Assembly (NCBI GenBank): GCA_963780795.1
Contig: CAWADH010000009.1
Span: 186,001-250,000, forward strand
From: DATJGR01 sp963780795
GTDB taxonomy: Bacteria; Pseudomonadota; Gammaproteobacteria; Pseudomonadales; Azotimanducaceae
Length of the DNA: 64,000 bases
Direction: 5' to 3'
Part shown: positions 6,270 through 15,102 of the stretch, one piece after another
How positions within the stretch are numbered: the stretch's first letter is position 1
Layout of the letters: every line of letters starts with the position of its first letter
Program-made: the position numbers and the translations under genes
Notes under the pieces: generated by a model
What the model saw: the letters and a program-made list of their open reading frames with translations, nothing else
Databases searched by the model: none
Told to the model about the DNA's origin: nothing

Positions 6270-7428
6270 TCGGATACGACGACGACGGCAACAGCTGCGT
6301 CATGAAGATGACGATCAGTTCTTCCACCGGATCGATCCAGAAATACGTGCTGGCGGCGCCGCCCCACGCGAATTCGCCCGGAGAGTCGAGCACGTTCGCA
6401 GTGGCCGGATCGAGTATCACCGAGAAGCCGAGCCCGAAGCCGATGCCGTCGTACGGCGTTTCGCTGAAGATCGGCTGACCCATTGCGGCGAGGTCTTTGT
6501 TGCCTGGCAGATGATTCAGTGTCATGTACTCGACGGTTTTGCGGCCGAGTATCCGCACGTCGTTTGCCGCGCCCTTGCCGAGCAGCATCCGTGTGAACGT
6601 GTGGTAATCGTCGATCGTCGACACCATGCCGCCGCCCCCCGATAGGAACGTTGGGCGGCTGAGATACGGACTCTTCTTCGGATCGTCCTGCAATTTGAGC
6701 GAGTTCGTGGCGGCGACGCGGTCGTAACACGCGGCGAATCGGTCGTGATTCTTCGGTGCTACGAAGAAGCCGGTGTCGTCCATGCCGAGCGGCCGCGTGA
6801 TCTTTTCGGCAACGAACTCATCGAAGTCCTGATCCGCGAGCACTTGCACGAGATAACCCAGCACGTCGGTGGACACGCTGTAGTTCCATTGCGTGCCCGG
6901 CGAGAACTGCAGCGGAATCCGCGCGAGGTCGTCGACCATTCCGGCGAGCGTTGCGCCCGGTGCGCCGCCGCCGATCTTCGCGGTGCGATACATTGCGTCC
7001 ACGGGATGCGTACCGAGGAATCCGTAGGTGAGTCCGGAGCAGTGCGTGAGAAGATCCTTCACGTTCATGGGTCGCGCCGGTGCGCTCAGCTGATACGACT
7101 TCTCGTCGCCGCCGGCGAACACTTTCAGATCGCGCCACGCGGGAATGTATTTCGCCACCGGGTCGTCCAGTTGGAACGCGCCCTTCTCGTACAACATCAT
7201 CAATGCAACGCTGGTGATCGGCTTGCTCATCGAATAGATGCGGAACACCGTATCGCGCGAAATCGGAGTGCCTCGCTCGACGTCGCGCTTGCCGTATGAA
7301 ACGAAGTGCGCTTCCTCGCCGTATCGCGAGACGAGGCAGAGGTAGCCCGGCAGCTTGCCGTCGTCCACGTACGATTTGACGAACGCCTGAATGTTGCCGA
7401 GTTTCTCGATCGAGAAGCCGAGCGTCAT
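6223..7428 (-). CDS. Serine hydrolase, class C beta-lactamase/EstB-like
   Basis: A 401-residue beta-lactamase-fold hydrolase. The nucleophile motif SMSK is at residues 66-69 (SxxK), the YSVS motif near residue 183 stands for the YxN tyrosine, and WGGAASTYFWIDP near residues 363-375 replaces KTG. These variations are typical of esterase-like members rather than true beta-lactamases. No signal peptide is visible, so it is probably cytoplasmic. The ATG overlaps the stop of the upstream DUF4345 gene by four bases, indicating translational coupling. Confidence 0.85.
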   Translation of the reverse strand: MTLGFSIEKLGNIQAFVKSYVDDGKLPGYLCLVSRYGEEAHFVSYGKRDVERGTPISRDTVFRIYSMSKPITSVALMMLYEKGAFQLDDPVAKYIPAWRDLKVFAGGDEKSYQLSAPARPMNVKDLLTHCSGLTYGFLGTHPVDAMYRTAKIGGGAPGATLAGMVDDLARIPLQFSPGTQWNYSVSTDVLGYLVQVLADQDFDEFVAEKITRPLGMDDTGFFVAPKNHDRFAACYDRVAATNSLKLQDDPKKSPYLSRPTFLSGGGGMVSTIDDYHTFTRMLLGKGAANDVRILGRKTVEYMTLNHLPGNKDLAAMGQPIFSETPYDGIGFGLGFSVILDPATANVLDSPGEFAWGGAASTYFWIDPVEELIVIFMTQLLPSSSYPIRRQLKALVYQALVD

Positions 7429-7811
7429 GATCGGTTCTCCACCCGCAGACGCATCGCACCGAACAGCAGGATGGCCACGAACACGAGTTCGGCGACGAAA
7501 GGAACCACCGTCGTCATCGGTGTGCCTTCGAATGCGAAGCCCACCACTCTGCCGAACGCTACCGCACCGACGATGGTAGCGGCCGAATACAACAGGCGAT
7601 GCGAGCCGCGCCGCAGGCCCGAGGCGGCGAGCAGGCCAACCGCGATGAACAGGCCGCCGAGATCACCGCGCACCGTCGATACGCCCGGAATTCCGGACGG
7701 TGCGATCGAGAACTCGGCCGCCATCGAATCGGGCGAGAAGTAGAAGCGGAGTCCCCACACCAGAAAGAACGCGGCTACGAGGCCGACGAGAATGCGCGCG
7801 AGCCAAGTCAT
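7425..7811 (-). CDS. DUF4345 family membrane protein
   Basis: A 128-residue protein with four hydrophobic helices (about residues 5-22, 47-66, 76-95 and 101-121). The FYFSPDSMAAEFSI and VRGDLGGLFIAVGLL segments characterise the DUF4345 family. Its role is unknown. It sits between a 50-codon orphan reading frame upstream and the serine hydrolase downstream, with ATGA overlaps at both ends, so the three are translationally coupled. Confidence 0.75.
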   Translation of the reverse strand: MTWLARILVGLVAAFFLVWGLRFYFSPDSMAAEFSIAPSGIPGVSTVRGDLGGLFIAVGLLAASGLRRGSHRLLYSAATIVGAVAFGRVVGFAFEGTPMTTVVPFVAELVFVAILLFGAMRLRVENRS

Positions 7812-7957
7812 CTGTTCGTCCCCTCCACCCCGTCAAGCGAGAGCATGGCAATCGCGAGAAAGATCCGCAACGTGAGCGTCCCGATCAAGTCGGTCATCTC
7901 CGTATCGATCGGCAGCTTCGCCGCGACCACCGTCCCGACGACGCCCAGGGTGCAGCG
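7808..7957 (-). pseudogene. Short coupled frame, possible C-terminal remnant of a membrane protein
   Basis: Immediately after the UPF0114 stop codon, in the same frame, there are 49 sense codons. They read GVVGTVVAAKLPIDTEMTD, then LIGTLTLRIFLAIAMLSL and a short tail, and end with a TGA that overlaps the ATG of the DUF4345 gene. The composition is protein-like (a clear hydrophobic helix, sensible residue use) and the ATGA junction suggests it was once the end of a real gene. Internal GTG or ATG codons could also start a 30-40 residue protein. I do not recognise a family. Confidence 0.35.
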
Positions 7958-8494
7958 TCAAGGCGACGCGTGCTTCTGCAACGGGCTCATCAACCGGTCG
8001 ATGTACGCGATGGCCACTGCCGAACCGACGAACGTCAGATGAATGACCACCTGCCAGTGCATCGTCTTCGCGTCGAGGTTCGACGCATTGATGAAGGTCT
8101 TCAGCAGGTGAATCGACGAGATACCGATGATGGCCGTCGCGAGCTTCACCTTGAGAACGTTTGCGTTCACGTGCGACAACCACTCCGGTTCGTCGCGATG
8201 TCCTTCGAGGTCGAGCCGCGACACGAACGTTTCATAACCGCCGATGATCACCATGATGAGCAGGTTCGAGATCATCACCACGTCGATGAGGCCGAGCACC
8301 GACAGCATGATGGTGGTCTCGGTGAACGAGTGCACGTCGACGACCAGATGCCACAACTCGCGCATGAATTGAACGACGTACATGCCCTGCGCGACGATGA
8401 GGCCGAGGTACAGCGGAACCTGCAGCCAGCGGCTGCCGAACAGCAGCCACGGTAGCGGTCGGAGCGGGCGGGGCAGTTGCGATGTGGCTTCCAT
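7958..8494 (-). CDS. yqhA: UPF0114/YqhA family membrane protein
   Basis: A 178-residue protein with four predicted membrane helices. The SRWLQVPLYLGLIVAQ and SVLGLIDVVMISNLLIMVIIGGYETFVSRL segments are the hallmarks of the YqhA family. The known role of this family is poorly defined; members are inner-membrane proteins, sometimes linked to ion transport. Start is ATG at 8494. Confidence 0.85.
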   Translation of the reverse strand: MEATSQLPRPLRPLPWLLFGSRWLQVPLYLGLIVAQGMYVVQFMRELWHLVVDVHSFTETTIMLSVLGLIDVVMISNLLIMVIIGGYETFVSRLDLEGHRDEPEWLSHVNANVLKVKLATAIIGISSIHLLKTFINASNLDAKTMHWQVVIHLTFVGSAVAIAYIDRLMSPLQKHASP

Positions 8495-8562
8495 ACGTAC
8501 TACGAGTCCGTTGTGAGGGAGCCGGGATTAGACAGGGAACGCAACCATTGTGAAAGACGTGC

Positions 8563-8982
8563 TCAGCGCTTGCGCCGATCGATGTCTTGCATCAGCTTCG
8601 CGCGCTCGGCCGCGATGTCGTCGGCCGGTTCGCTCCGGTATCGGTGAACTTCGTCGGCGGAATAGGGTTTGAAGTCGGCCGGCAGCGTCGCTGCGCTGAA
8701 CGTCGGCACCATCCAATTCAGCACTGCGGCCAATGCCGCATCGTCCATCGCGGCATTGCGCGAGCCCGGCACCTGCACGAGATAGCGGCGACCCTCGGGT
8801 TCGCCGAGCAGCAGTCCAAGTTCGCCGCGCAAATCGGGAACGTTGCCGGGGTTGCCGCGACCATCGTCGCGATGACAACCCTGGCAACTCATCATGTAGT
8901 CGAAGCGCGCGTCCGCATGGCCGGCCGAGCTCGCGAACAGCACTGCCAACGGCATTGCGAGCGCAATGCAGCGTGCTACCAC
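8563..8982 (-). CDS. Small periplasmic c-type cytochrome
   Basis: A 139-residue monoheme cytochrome c. The N terminus is a signal peptide (residues 1-23, ending GHADA) if translation starts at GTG 8982; ATG at codon 10 is an alternative. The heme site is CQGCH (C33, C36, H37), and MVPTF near residue 93 may provide the axial Met. GTG 8982 overlaps the stop of the TonB-dependent receptor gene by seven bases, so both are one transcript. Its closeness to an amine dehydrogenase makes it a candidate electron acceptor, but this is inference. Confidence 0.75.
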   Translation of the reverse strand: MVARCIALAMPLAVLFASSAGHADARFDYMMSCQGCHRDDGRGNPGNVPDLRGELGLLLGEPEGRRYLVQVPGSRNAAMDDAALAAVLNWMVPTFSAATLPADFKPYSADEVHRYRSEPADDIAAERAKLMQDIDRRKR

Positions 8983-11294
8983 TTGAACCCGACGGTGACG
9001 CCGGCCCATTGCGGGCTGCCGTAACCGAGCTGGTTGAAACCGAACGAGTTCGTGAAGTCGAAGCTGTACTGCAGATATTCCTCGTCGAACACGTTGTTCA
9101 CCCACGCCGTCACCGTCCACTTGTCGTCGGGCGTGTTGTAGATGAGGCGCGCGTTCCATATCTGATAGTTGTCGCTGCGCGAGATCGGGTAGTTCTGGAT
9201 GTCGAAGTACGTCTGCGTCTGATAGAAGCCGTCCCACTGCGCGGTGAGGTTGGCGCCGCCAGCCAGCGGGAACGAATAACGCAGAATCGTATTCAACTGC
9301 CACTCGGGCGCCAGCACCATACGGCGGTCGCGAATGCGGTCGGTGTAGCTGGGGATGTCCTGCGCTTCCGCTTCGTGAATCCAGCTGGCGCCGAACGACG
9401 CTTCGAAGCGTTCCGTCGGCGATACGGTGATTTCCATTTCGCCGCCGTTCACCGTCGCGTCGGTGTTGAAGATCAGCTGACCGAGGTTCTGGAATGCGAA
9501 TGCCTGGAAGTTGGTGTAGTCGTAGTAGTACGCCGCCACGTTGAACCGCATCAGGCCGTCGAACAGCGTACTCTTCAATCCCAGCTCGTATGCGGTGAGC
9601 GTTTCCTGATTGAACGGTACCTGCTTCGGCGTAACCGTGTTGAAGATGCCGTTGTTGTCGAGTAGACCGGTGTTGAAGCCGGCCGACTTCGCGCCGCGCG
9701 ATACGTAGCCGTAAGCGAGCACGTCGTCGCGCACGTGCCAGTCGAGTTCCACCTTACCGGTGACGTTGTCACTGTCGTTCTGCGTTAGTTTTCCGACCAC
9801 GGGTCGCGTGAAGTCCATGTAGACGTTGTTCGGTAAACCCAGGCTTTCGGGAAATCCGGCGAGGTCTTGCGCATAGAACCCGAGGCTGCGTTTTTCGTCG
9901 GTGTAACGCAAACCGCCGATCAGCGTGAACTTGTCGGTGAGGTCGTATTCGATCTGGCCGAACGTCGCCCAGGACTCGGTGTCCTGGTGGTAGTCGGCGT
10001 TGTAGTAGATCAGCCACGAAGTATCGGGTGGCGCGCACGGACCACCGCGGCACAGCGGAGCCGTCGGCGTGAGCGCGAATGCACCGAGGTCGATGATGCC
10101 GCCGACGTTGCTGTTGAAGTAGAAGACACCGGCGACCCAGTTCATCCGGTCGGAAGATCCCGCGAGGCGGAATTCCTGCGTCCACTGATCGATGTCGGAA
10201 TCGAACGTCGGCACGATCCCGGGCGTGGGACCCACGTCGGTGTCTTCGCCGAACAGGCGCGTGTAGTGGTCCCACGACGTGATCGAAGTGAGTTCCAGAT
10301 TCGGCGTGATGTTCCAGTTGAAACGGCCGCTGTAGCCCCAGTTCTCGATCTTCAGCGGTCCGTCGCGGTCGTAGTCGCCGGCCCATGGATCGCTGTCGGT
10401 GTCGCGGTAGCCGAAGATGTCGTTGCCGGGCCCGTTGGCGACCGCCGGGTTGGGATTCACAACATCGGCTGGAAGCTTGATGTTCTTGTCGCCGAACTGG
10501 CCGCCGCCGGACTGCGTCGACTGGTGCTGCCACGAACCGTCGCGGTTGTCGGTGCGGAAGCCGTGCACCTTGCCGAGGAAGTACACGTCGTCGGTGATGT
10601 CCCAGGCGATCTGCAGACGCCCTGCATTGTTGTCGGCATCGTTCGGGTTGTGGATGCCCGGCACGCGGTTGTGCACGTAGCCGTCGTATTTGTCCTGCGC
10701 GACCGATAAGCGCGCCGCGATGCGGTCGGTGAGCGGCACGTTCACGGCGAGTTCGGACTTGACCTGTCCGTTCTGTCCCAGCGTCAGGCTGCCGTAACCT
10801 TCGAACTCCTTACCGGGTGCAACACTGACGAACTGCGCGAGACCGCCGGATGCGTTACGGCCGAACAGCGTGCCTTGCGGACCACGCAGCACCTCGACGC
10901 GATCGAGGTCGAACAGCTGGAACGTGGCGCCGGCAATGGCGCTGACGTACACCTCGTCGATATAGATCGCCACCGGCGATTCGTTGTTGTCGTTGAAGTC
11001 GTTCAGCGCAACGCCCCTCAACGCGATGTTGGCGTTGTTGCCTTGCGCAGTCGGCGTGCCGAACGTCATGCCAGGCGTGTGCGCCACGATGTCGATGCTG
11101 TTCTGAAAACCGAGTTGCTCGATCTGCTGTCCGGTGAACGCGGTGACCGCGATGCCGACATCCTGCAACGGTTGTTCGCGCTTCTGCGCGGTGATGGTGA
11201 TTTCTTCCATCAGCGCCTCGGCCGCCCGAGCGTCTGGTGCGAACGCCGACACTACGAGCACGATCGCTCCCCAATTGCGCCATCTGCCGCTCAT
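8976..11294 (-). CDS. TonB-dependent outer-membrane receptor
   Basis: A 772-residue protein with a signal peptide (residues 1-24). The plug domain follows (about 40-160), with EEITITAQKREQPLQDVGIAV near the TonB-box region, RGVALNDFND and VEVLRGPQGTLFGRNASGG. A 22-strand-type beta barrel ends in GVTVGFKW with the terminal aromatic. The sequence resembles the many receptors of oligotrophic proteobacteria that import complex organic molecules rather than classical siderophore receptors; the ligand is unknown. It is divergent from the amine dehydrogenase genes and is co-transcribed with the cytochrome c gene. Confidence 0.9.
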   Translation of the reverse strand: MSGRWRNWGAIVLVVSAFAPDARAAEALMEEITITAQKREQPLQDVGIAVTAFTGQQIEQLGFQNSIDIVAHTPGMTFGTPTAQGNNANIALRGVALNDFNDNNESPVAIYIDEVYVSAIAGATFQLFDLDRVEVLRGPQGTLFGRNASGGLAQFVSVAPGKEFEGYGSLTLGQNGQVKSELAVNVPLTDRIAARLSVAQDKYDGYVHNRVPGIHNPNDADNNAGRLQIAWDITDDVYFLGKVHGFRTDNRDGSWQHQSTQSGGGQFGDKNIKLPADVVNPNPAVANGPGNDIFGYRDTDSDPWAGDYDRDGPLKIENWGYSGRFNWNITPNLELTSITSWDHYTRLFGEDTDVGPTPGIVPTFDSDIDQWTQEFRLAGSSDRMNWVAGVFYFNSNVGGIIDLGAFALTPTAPLCRGGPCAPPDTSWLIYYNADYHQDTESWATFGQIEYDLTDKFTLIGGLRYTDEKRSLGFYAQDLAGFPESLGLPNNVYMDFTRPVVGKLTQNDSDNVTGKVELDWHVRDDVLAYGYVSRGAKSAGFNTGLLDNNGIFNTVTPKQVPFNQETLTAYELGLKSTLFDGLMRFNVAAYYYDYTNFQAFAFQNLGQLIFNTDATVNGGEMEITVSPTERFEASFGASWIHEAEAQDIPSYTDRIRDRRMVLAPEWQLNTILRYSFPLAGGANLTAQWDGFYQTQTYFDIQNYPISRSDNYQIWNARLIYNTPDDKWTVTAWVNNVFDEEYLQYSFDFTNSFGFNQLGYGSPQWAGVTVGFKW

Positions 11295-11412
11295 CTGAAA
11301 ATCTCCCTGTTAGATGAATTGACACGCGCCCCCCACGGCGGCTAGGTTCGCTGACGTTGAACATTTATACAATCCTGCAAGTCGAACGGTCTCAAAAAGA
11401 CAAACGCGTCAG
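11295..11412. promoter_or_regulatory. Divergent promoter region between receptor and amine dehydrogenase
   Basis: These 118 bases separate two divergent operons. The only AT-rich tract is TTTATACAAT around 11364-11373, which contains TACAAT readable as a -10 for the rightward operon. The opposite strand offers TGTATAAA for the leftward one. No -35 stands out on either side. Confidence 0.35.
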
Positions 11413-12546
11413 ATGAAGAGATGGATATCGATCGGGTTGCTCCTCTGCGTCGCTGCGTCGACGACGGCCGACCTGCCTGCAGAGTCCGTGCTCGGCGTCG
11501 CGAAGGTCTCGACGCCGTATGGTCCGCACCTGGCGCTGATCCACGACTTCGCGTTCAGCAACCTCATCGACTCGAAATTCTCGTTGGTCGACGCGGATTC
11601 GCAGGCGTTTCTCGGCATGCTGAGCGCGGGGCAGTTCGCCACGCTCGACATGTCGGCTGCGCGCAACGAACTGTACGTGGGCGAGACGTACTACAGCCAC
11701 GGCAGCCGCGGCACGCGGGCCGATCTCGTCACGGTTTACGACATGGCGACGCTGGGCGTTCTCGCCGAAATCGAAATTCCGACCAAGCGCGCCAACTCCG
11801 TGGTGAACAAGGCGAGCGCCAGCCTCACGGCCGACGGCCGGTTTCTCGTGGTGTACAACATGAATCCGGCCATGTCGGTGAGCGTGGTCGACCTCGACAA
11901 GCGGCAGTTCGTCGGCGAAATCCCCACCCCCGGCTGCGCACTGGTCTATGCGACCGTCGAGCGCGGCTTCTTCATGTTGTGCGGCGACGGCAGCCTGCTG
12001 GCGATCACGCTCGACGAACACGGCGCGCAGAAGAGCAGCAGCCACTCCAAGCCGTTCATAGACATCGACAAAGACCCGCTAACGGAGAAGTCGAGCCGCA
12101 TCGGAACGAACTGGTATTTCCCGAGCTACCTCGGGCGCGTTCAGGTGATCGCAGCCGACAAGGAAGTGGCCCGCGTTGCCGATACCTGGTGGCTGACGAC
12201 CGATCAGGAGCGCAAAGACGGCTGGCGTCCGGCGGGCTGGCATTGGAGCGCCGGTCACCCCGACGGGCGGCTGTTCGTCGGCATGATTCCGAAGGGGTAC
12301 ACCGGCAGCCACAAGGATCCCGCTACCGAAGTGTGGGTGTTCGATGTGGCGCGGCATGCGCGCGTCGCGAAGATCGCGCTGAAAACCGCGGCGATTGCCA
12401 TCGAAGTCACGGCCGATGCGGCGCCGCGCATGCTGGTGGCGAATGTCGAAGGAACCGTGGACGTGTACGACGCCAATGCGGGTACGTACATGCACACGAT
12501 CCACGGCGTCGGCGAAACGCCGTACATGATTCACCGGATCGAGTGA
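11413..12546 (+). CDS. mauB: TTQ amine dehydrogenase heavy (beta-propeller) subunit
   Basis: A 377-residue secreted protein with an N-terminal signal peptide (about residues 1-19) and a seven-bladed-propeller-like repeat pattern. The sequence matches the methylamine/aralkylamine dehydrogenase large subunit family (MauB/AauB): SPYGPHLALIHDFAFSNLI-like blade 1, ADGRFLVVYNMNPAMSVSVVDL, then GWRPAGWHWSAGHPDGRLFVGM, and TEVWVFDVARHARVAKI. The heavy chain forms the heterotetramer with the TTQ-bearing light chain, whose gene begins 12 bases after this stop. The enzyme oxidises primary amines in the periplasm to aldehyde and ammonia. Whether the substrate is methylamine or an aralkylamine cannot be read from the sequence. 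Confidence 0.85.
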   Translation: MKRWISIGLLLCVAASTTADLPAESVLGVAKVSTPYGPHLALIHDFAFSNLIDSKFSLVDADSQAFLGMLSAGQFATLDMSAARNELYVGETYYSHGSRGTRADLVTVYDMATLGVLAEIEIPTKRANSVVNKASASLTADGRFLVVYNMNPAMSVSVVDLDKRQFVGEIPTPGCALVYATVERGFFMLCGDGSLLAITLDEHGAQKSSSHSKPFIDIDKDPLTEKSSRIGTNWYFPSYLGRVQVIAADKEVARVADTWWLTTDQERKDGWRPAGWHWSAGHPDGRLFVGMIPKGYTGSHKDPATEVWVFDVARHARVAKIALKTAAIAIEVTADAAPRMLVANVEGTVDVYDANAGTYMHTIHGVGETPYMIHRIE

Positions 12547-12557
12547 AGGCCGAAGGT

Positions 12558-13103
12558 ATGCGCTGGTTCGATCGATGGATGGAGAACAGGGCACGCGGCG
12601 TGGCGCGACGCAGTTCGCGGCGCGGCTTCTTAGGTCTGTTGGCGACCAGCCTGGTCGGTGCTGCTGCGGTGCCCCTCTTGCCGGTCGCCCGCGCGGCAAG
12701 CCACGGCGGCGGCGAGTCGCAGGTGCCGGCGCAAAGCACCGGTAATCCAGGCGACCCGGGCGATCCGTCGACGTGCGAATACTGGCGCTATTGCGGCATC
12801 GACGGCTTCCTGTGCAGCTGCTGCGGCGGCACGCGCAACGAGTGCCCGCCGGGCACCGAGATGTCGCCGCTCACCTGGATCGGCACCTGCGAGAACCCGG
12901 CCGACGGCAAACGCTACGTCATCAGCTACAACGACTGCTGCGGCAAGAGCAGTTGCGGCCGTTGCCTGTGCAACCGCAACGACGGCGACAAGCCGGTGTA
13001 CCGGCCGCAGTCGAACAACGACATCAACTGGTGCATGGGTACCAAGAGTACCGTCTACAACTGTTCCACCGCCGTCATCCTCGGCACCGCCACGAACACC
13101 TGA
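12558..13103 (+). CDS. mauA: TTQ amine dehydrogenase light subunit
   Basis: A 181-residue precursor with a twin-arginine signal (SRRGFLGLL, residues 20-28), as in known MauA/AauA. The mature part is Cys-rich: CEYWRYCGIDGFLCSCCGG (residues 73-91), CPPGT, then YNDCCGKSSCGRCLCNRN and NDINWCMG. The two tryptophans that cross-link into tryptophan tryptophylquinone are W107 (in TWIGTC) and W158 (in INWCMG). They are 51 residues apart, exactly as in Paracoccus MADH (W57/W108). ATG 12558 is used; GTG 12543 in the same frame overlaps the heavy-subunit stop and is an alternative. No mauD, mauE or mauG is seen nearby. Confidence 0.9.
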   Translation: MRWFDRWMENRARGVARRSSRRGFLGLLATSLVGAAAVPLLPVARAASHGGGESQVPAQSTGNPGDPGDPSTCEYWRYCGIDGFLCSCCGGTRNECPPGTEMSPLTWIGTCENPADGKRYVISYNDCCGKSSCGRCLCNRNDGDKPVYRPQSNNDINWCMGTKSTVYNCSTAVILGTATNT

Positions 13104-13173
13104 CATTCGGCGAGCCGTCGGCGCGTCACCTTTATGGTGCGTGCCTGAGCCCATTTCGGTGCAATCCGGTGCC

Positions 13174-15099
13174 ATGTCACGGCCGGACCGTGGGATTTCC
13201 CGGCGCGCCGAAGTGCGCACAAATGTTGCATGCGTTGGCGCCGTGACCATCAACAACCCCAACGACGCTACTCGGTCGCCGATCCGGCGCTACCTCGAAG
13301 AACTGCATGCGCGGCTGTCGACGCTCGACACCGGCCGCGTCGCCACCTACATCCCGGAACTCGCGCGCGCCAATCCCGCCTGGTTCGGGGTGGTCATCGC
13401 GACCGTGGACGGCCACGTTTACGAAGTCGGCGCCACCCGGCAGCAGTTCACCATTCAGTCGATCTCGAAGCCGCTGATCTACGGTGTGGCACTGGAGGAC
13501 CGCGGCGGGGAGCGGGTGCGCCAGGCCATCGGCGTGGAACCGAGCGGCGACGCGTTCAACTCGATCAGCCTCGAACCCGGCACCGGCCGGCCGCTGAACC
13601 CGATGATCAATGCCGGAGCGATAGCGACATCGTCGCTGGTAGCCGGCGAGACGTCGCAGGCGCGGATCGATCGCGTGGTGAATGCCGTTTCCGCATACGC
13701 AGGACGTCCGCTCGACATCGACGAGGCGGTGTTCGAGTCGGAGCGCGCCACCGGCCATCGCAACCGCGCGATCGGCCACATGCTGCGCAACTACGGCATC
13801 GTCAACGAAGACCCCGAGCCCGCGCTCGAGCTGTACTTCAGACAGTGTTCGATTCTGATCGACTGCCGCGACCTCGCGATGATCGGCGCGACGCTCGCCA
13901 ACGGCGGCGTCAATCCGGTGACAGGCGCGCGCGCCGTGCGCTCCGAATTCGTGGACCAGATTCTCAGCGTGATGACGACGTGCGGCATGTACGATTTCGC
14001 CGGCGAATGGGTCTATCGCGTCGGCATGCCGGCGAAGAGCGGCGTGGGCGGCGGCATCGTCGCGGTGCTGCCCGGACAACTCGGCATCGGCGTGTTCTCG
14101 CCTGCGTTGGACGAGCGCGGCAACAGCGTGCGCGGCGTTGCCGTGTGCGAGGCGCTGTCGAACGATCTCGGTCTGCACTTCCTGCATCCGCCGCGCCCGT
14201 CGGTTTCCACGGTGCGGGCGCGCTACACGCTCGGCACAGTGCGCTCGAAGCGCCGCCGGCCGGCAAACGAAGTGCGGCTGCTCGACGAGCACGGCGCCCG
14301 CGCCGCAATCTACGAACTGCAGGGCGACCTGCGCTTTGCCACGGTGGAGCGCGTGGTGCGCGAGATCATCGACAGCGGCGCCGCGCTCGACTTCGCGGTT
14401 CTCGACTTCAAACGCGTCGCGCACGTCGACGGTCCGGCGACACGGATGCTCGCTGCATTGACGCAGTGTTGCGCGGCGGAGGGCCGGCACCTGGTGTTCA
14501 CACGCGTGCGGCGCGGCGACCTGCTCGCATCGTTCGGCGCTGAACTCGATCCGAGAGCCGCCGATTCGGTGAGCTTTCAGCCGCAACTCGATCTCGGCCT
14601 CGAGTGGTGCGAACGACAACTGCTGGATCGCTATTCGGTGCGACGCAGCGAAGCAGGGCTCGGCGGCCTGCTCGAACATCGCCTCTGTGCGGGCGTTAGC
14701 CCCGCCGACGTGGCGCTTCTCGAACGCATCGTCGAGCGGCGCGAATTCGAACCCGGCGCATTGATCGTGCACCGCGGCGACCCGGCCGATGCGTTGTACT
14801 TCCTCGTGAAGGGCGACGTCAGCGTGGTGGTGGATCTGCCTAAGGGCGGTTACAAGCGACTGTCGACGCTGACGCCCGGAATGGGCTTCGGCGAGTCCGC
14901 GTTGATCGCCGGCGGTGTGCGCTCGGCGGACGTGCGCGCCGATTCTGCGGTGGAATGCTATGCGCTCACCGCCAGCGCGTTCGGCAAACTCGAGCGCGAT
15001 CGGCCGCGATTGATGATCGGCTTGCTGATGAATCTGTTGCGCAGCGGCAACGAAACGTCGGCGCGCCTGACGGCCGAGGTGGCGGCGCTCGAAGGCTGA
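13174..15099 (+). CDS. glsA: Glutaminase A fused to STAS and cyclic-nucleotide-binding domains
   Basis: A 641-residue multidomain enzyme. Residues about 35-335 are a glutaminase of the serine beta-lactamase-like fold, with SISK (S96, K99), NPMINAGAIAT and AKSGVGGG motifs; it hydrolyses glutamine to glutamate and ammonia. A STAS domain follows (about 365-470, FAVLDFKRVAHVDGPATRML). The C terminus is a cNMP-binding domain (about 510-630, PGALIVHRGDPADALYFLVKG and GFGESALI). This architecture is known for some bacterial glutaminases and suggests control by a nucleotide or partner. ATG 13174 has no clear ribosome site; GTG 13243, nearer the domain, is an alternative start. It converges on the TetR gene with only three bases between them. 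Confidence 0.85.
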   Translation: MSRPDRGISRRAEVRTNVACVGAVTINNPNDATRSPIRRYLEELHARLSTLDTGRVATYIPELARANPAWFGVVIATVDGHVYEVGATRQQFTIQSISKPLIYGVALEDRGGERVRQAIGVEPSGDAFNSISLEPGTGRPLNPMINAGAIATSSLVAGETSQARIDRVVNAVSAYAGRPLDIDEAVFESERATGHRNRAIGHMLRNYGIVNEDPEPALELYFRQCSILIDCRDLAMIGATLANGGVNPVTGARAVRSEFVDQILSVMTTCGMYDFAGEWVYRVGMPAKSGVGGGIVAVLPGQLGIGVFSPALDERGNSVRGVAVCEALSNDLGLHFLHPPRPSVSTVRARYTLGTVRSKRRRPANEVRLLDEHGARAAIYELQGDLRFATVERVVREIIDSGAALDFAVLDFKRVAHVDGPATRMLAALTQCCAAEGRHLVFTRVRRGDLLASFGAELDPRAADSVSFQPQLDLGLEWCERQLLDRYSVRRSEAGLGGLLEHRLCAGVSPADVALLERIVERREFEPGALIVHRGDPADALYFLVKGDVSVVVDLPKGGYKRLSTLTPGMGFGESALIAGGVRSADVRADSAVECYALTASAFGKLERDRPRLMIGLLMNLLRSGNETSARLTAEVAALEG

Positions 15100-15102
15100 G
15101 TG

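Noticed and set aside
11421..12557. Long frame opposite in phase to mauB that runs into mauA
   Set aside because: The upstream part is Arg/Gly/His-rich shadow translation of mauB; only the portion from about 12543-12558 onward is the true light-subunit gene.
13177..14772. 531-codon minus-strand frame opposite glsA
   Set aside because: No family resemblance, and it is antisense to a glutaminase with complete motifs.
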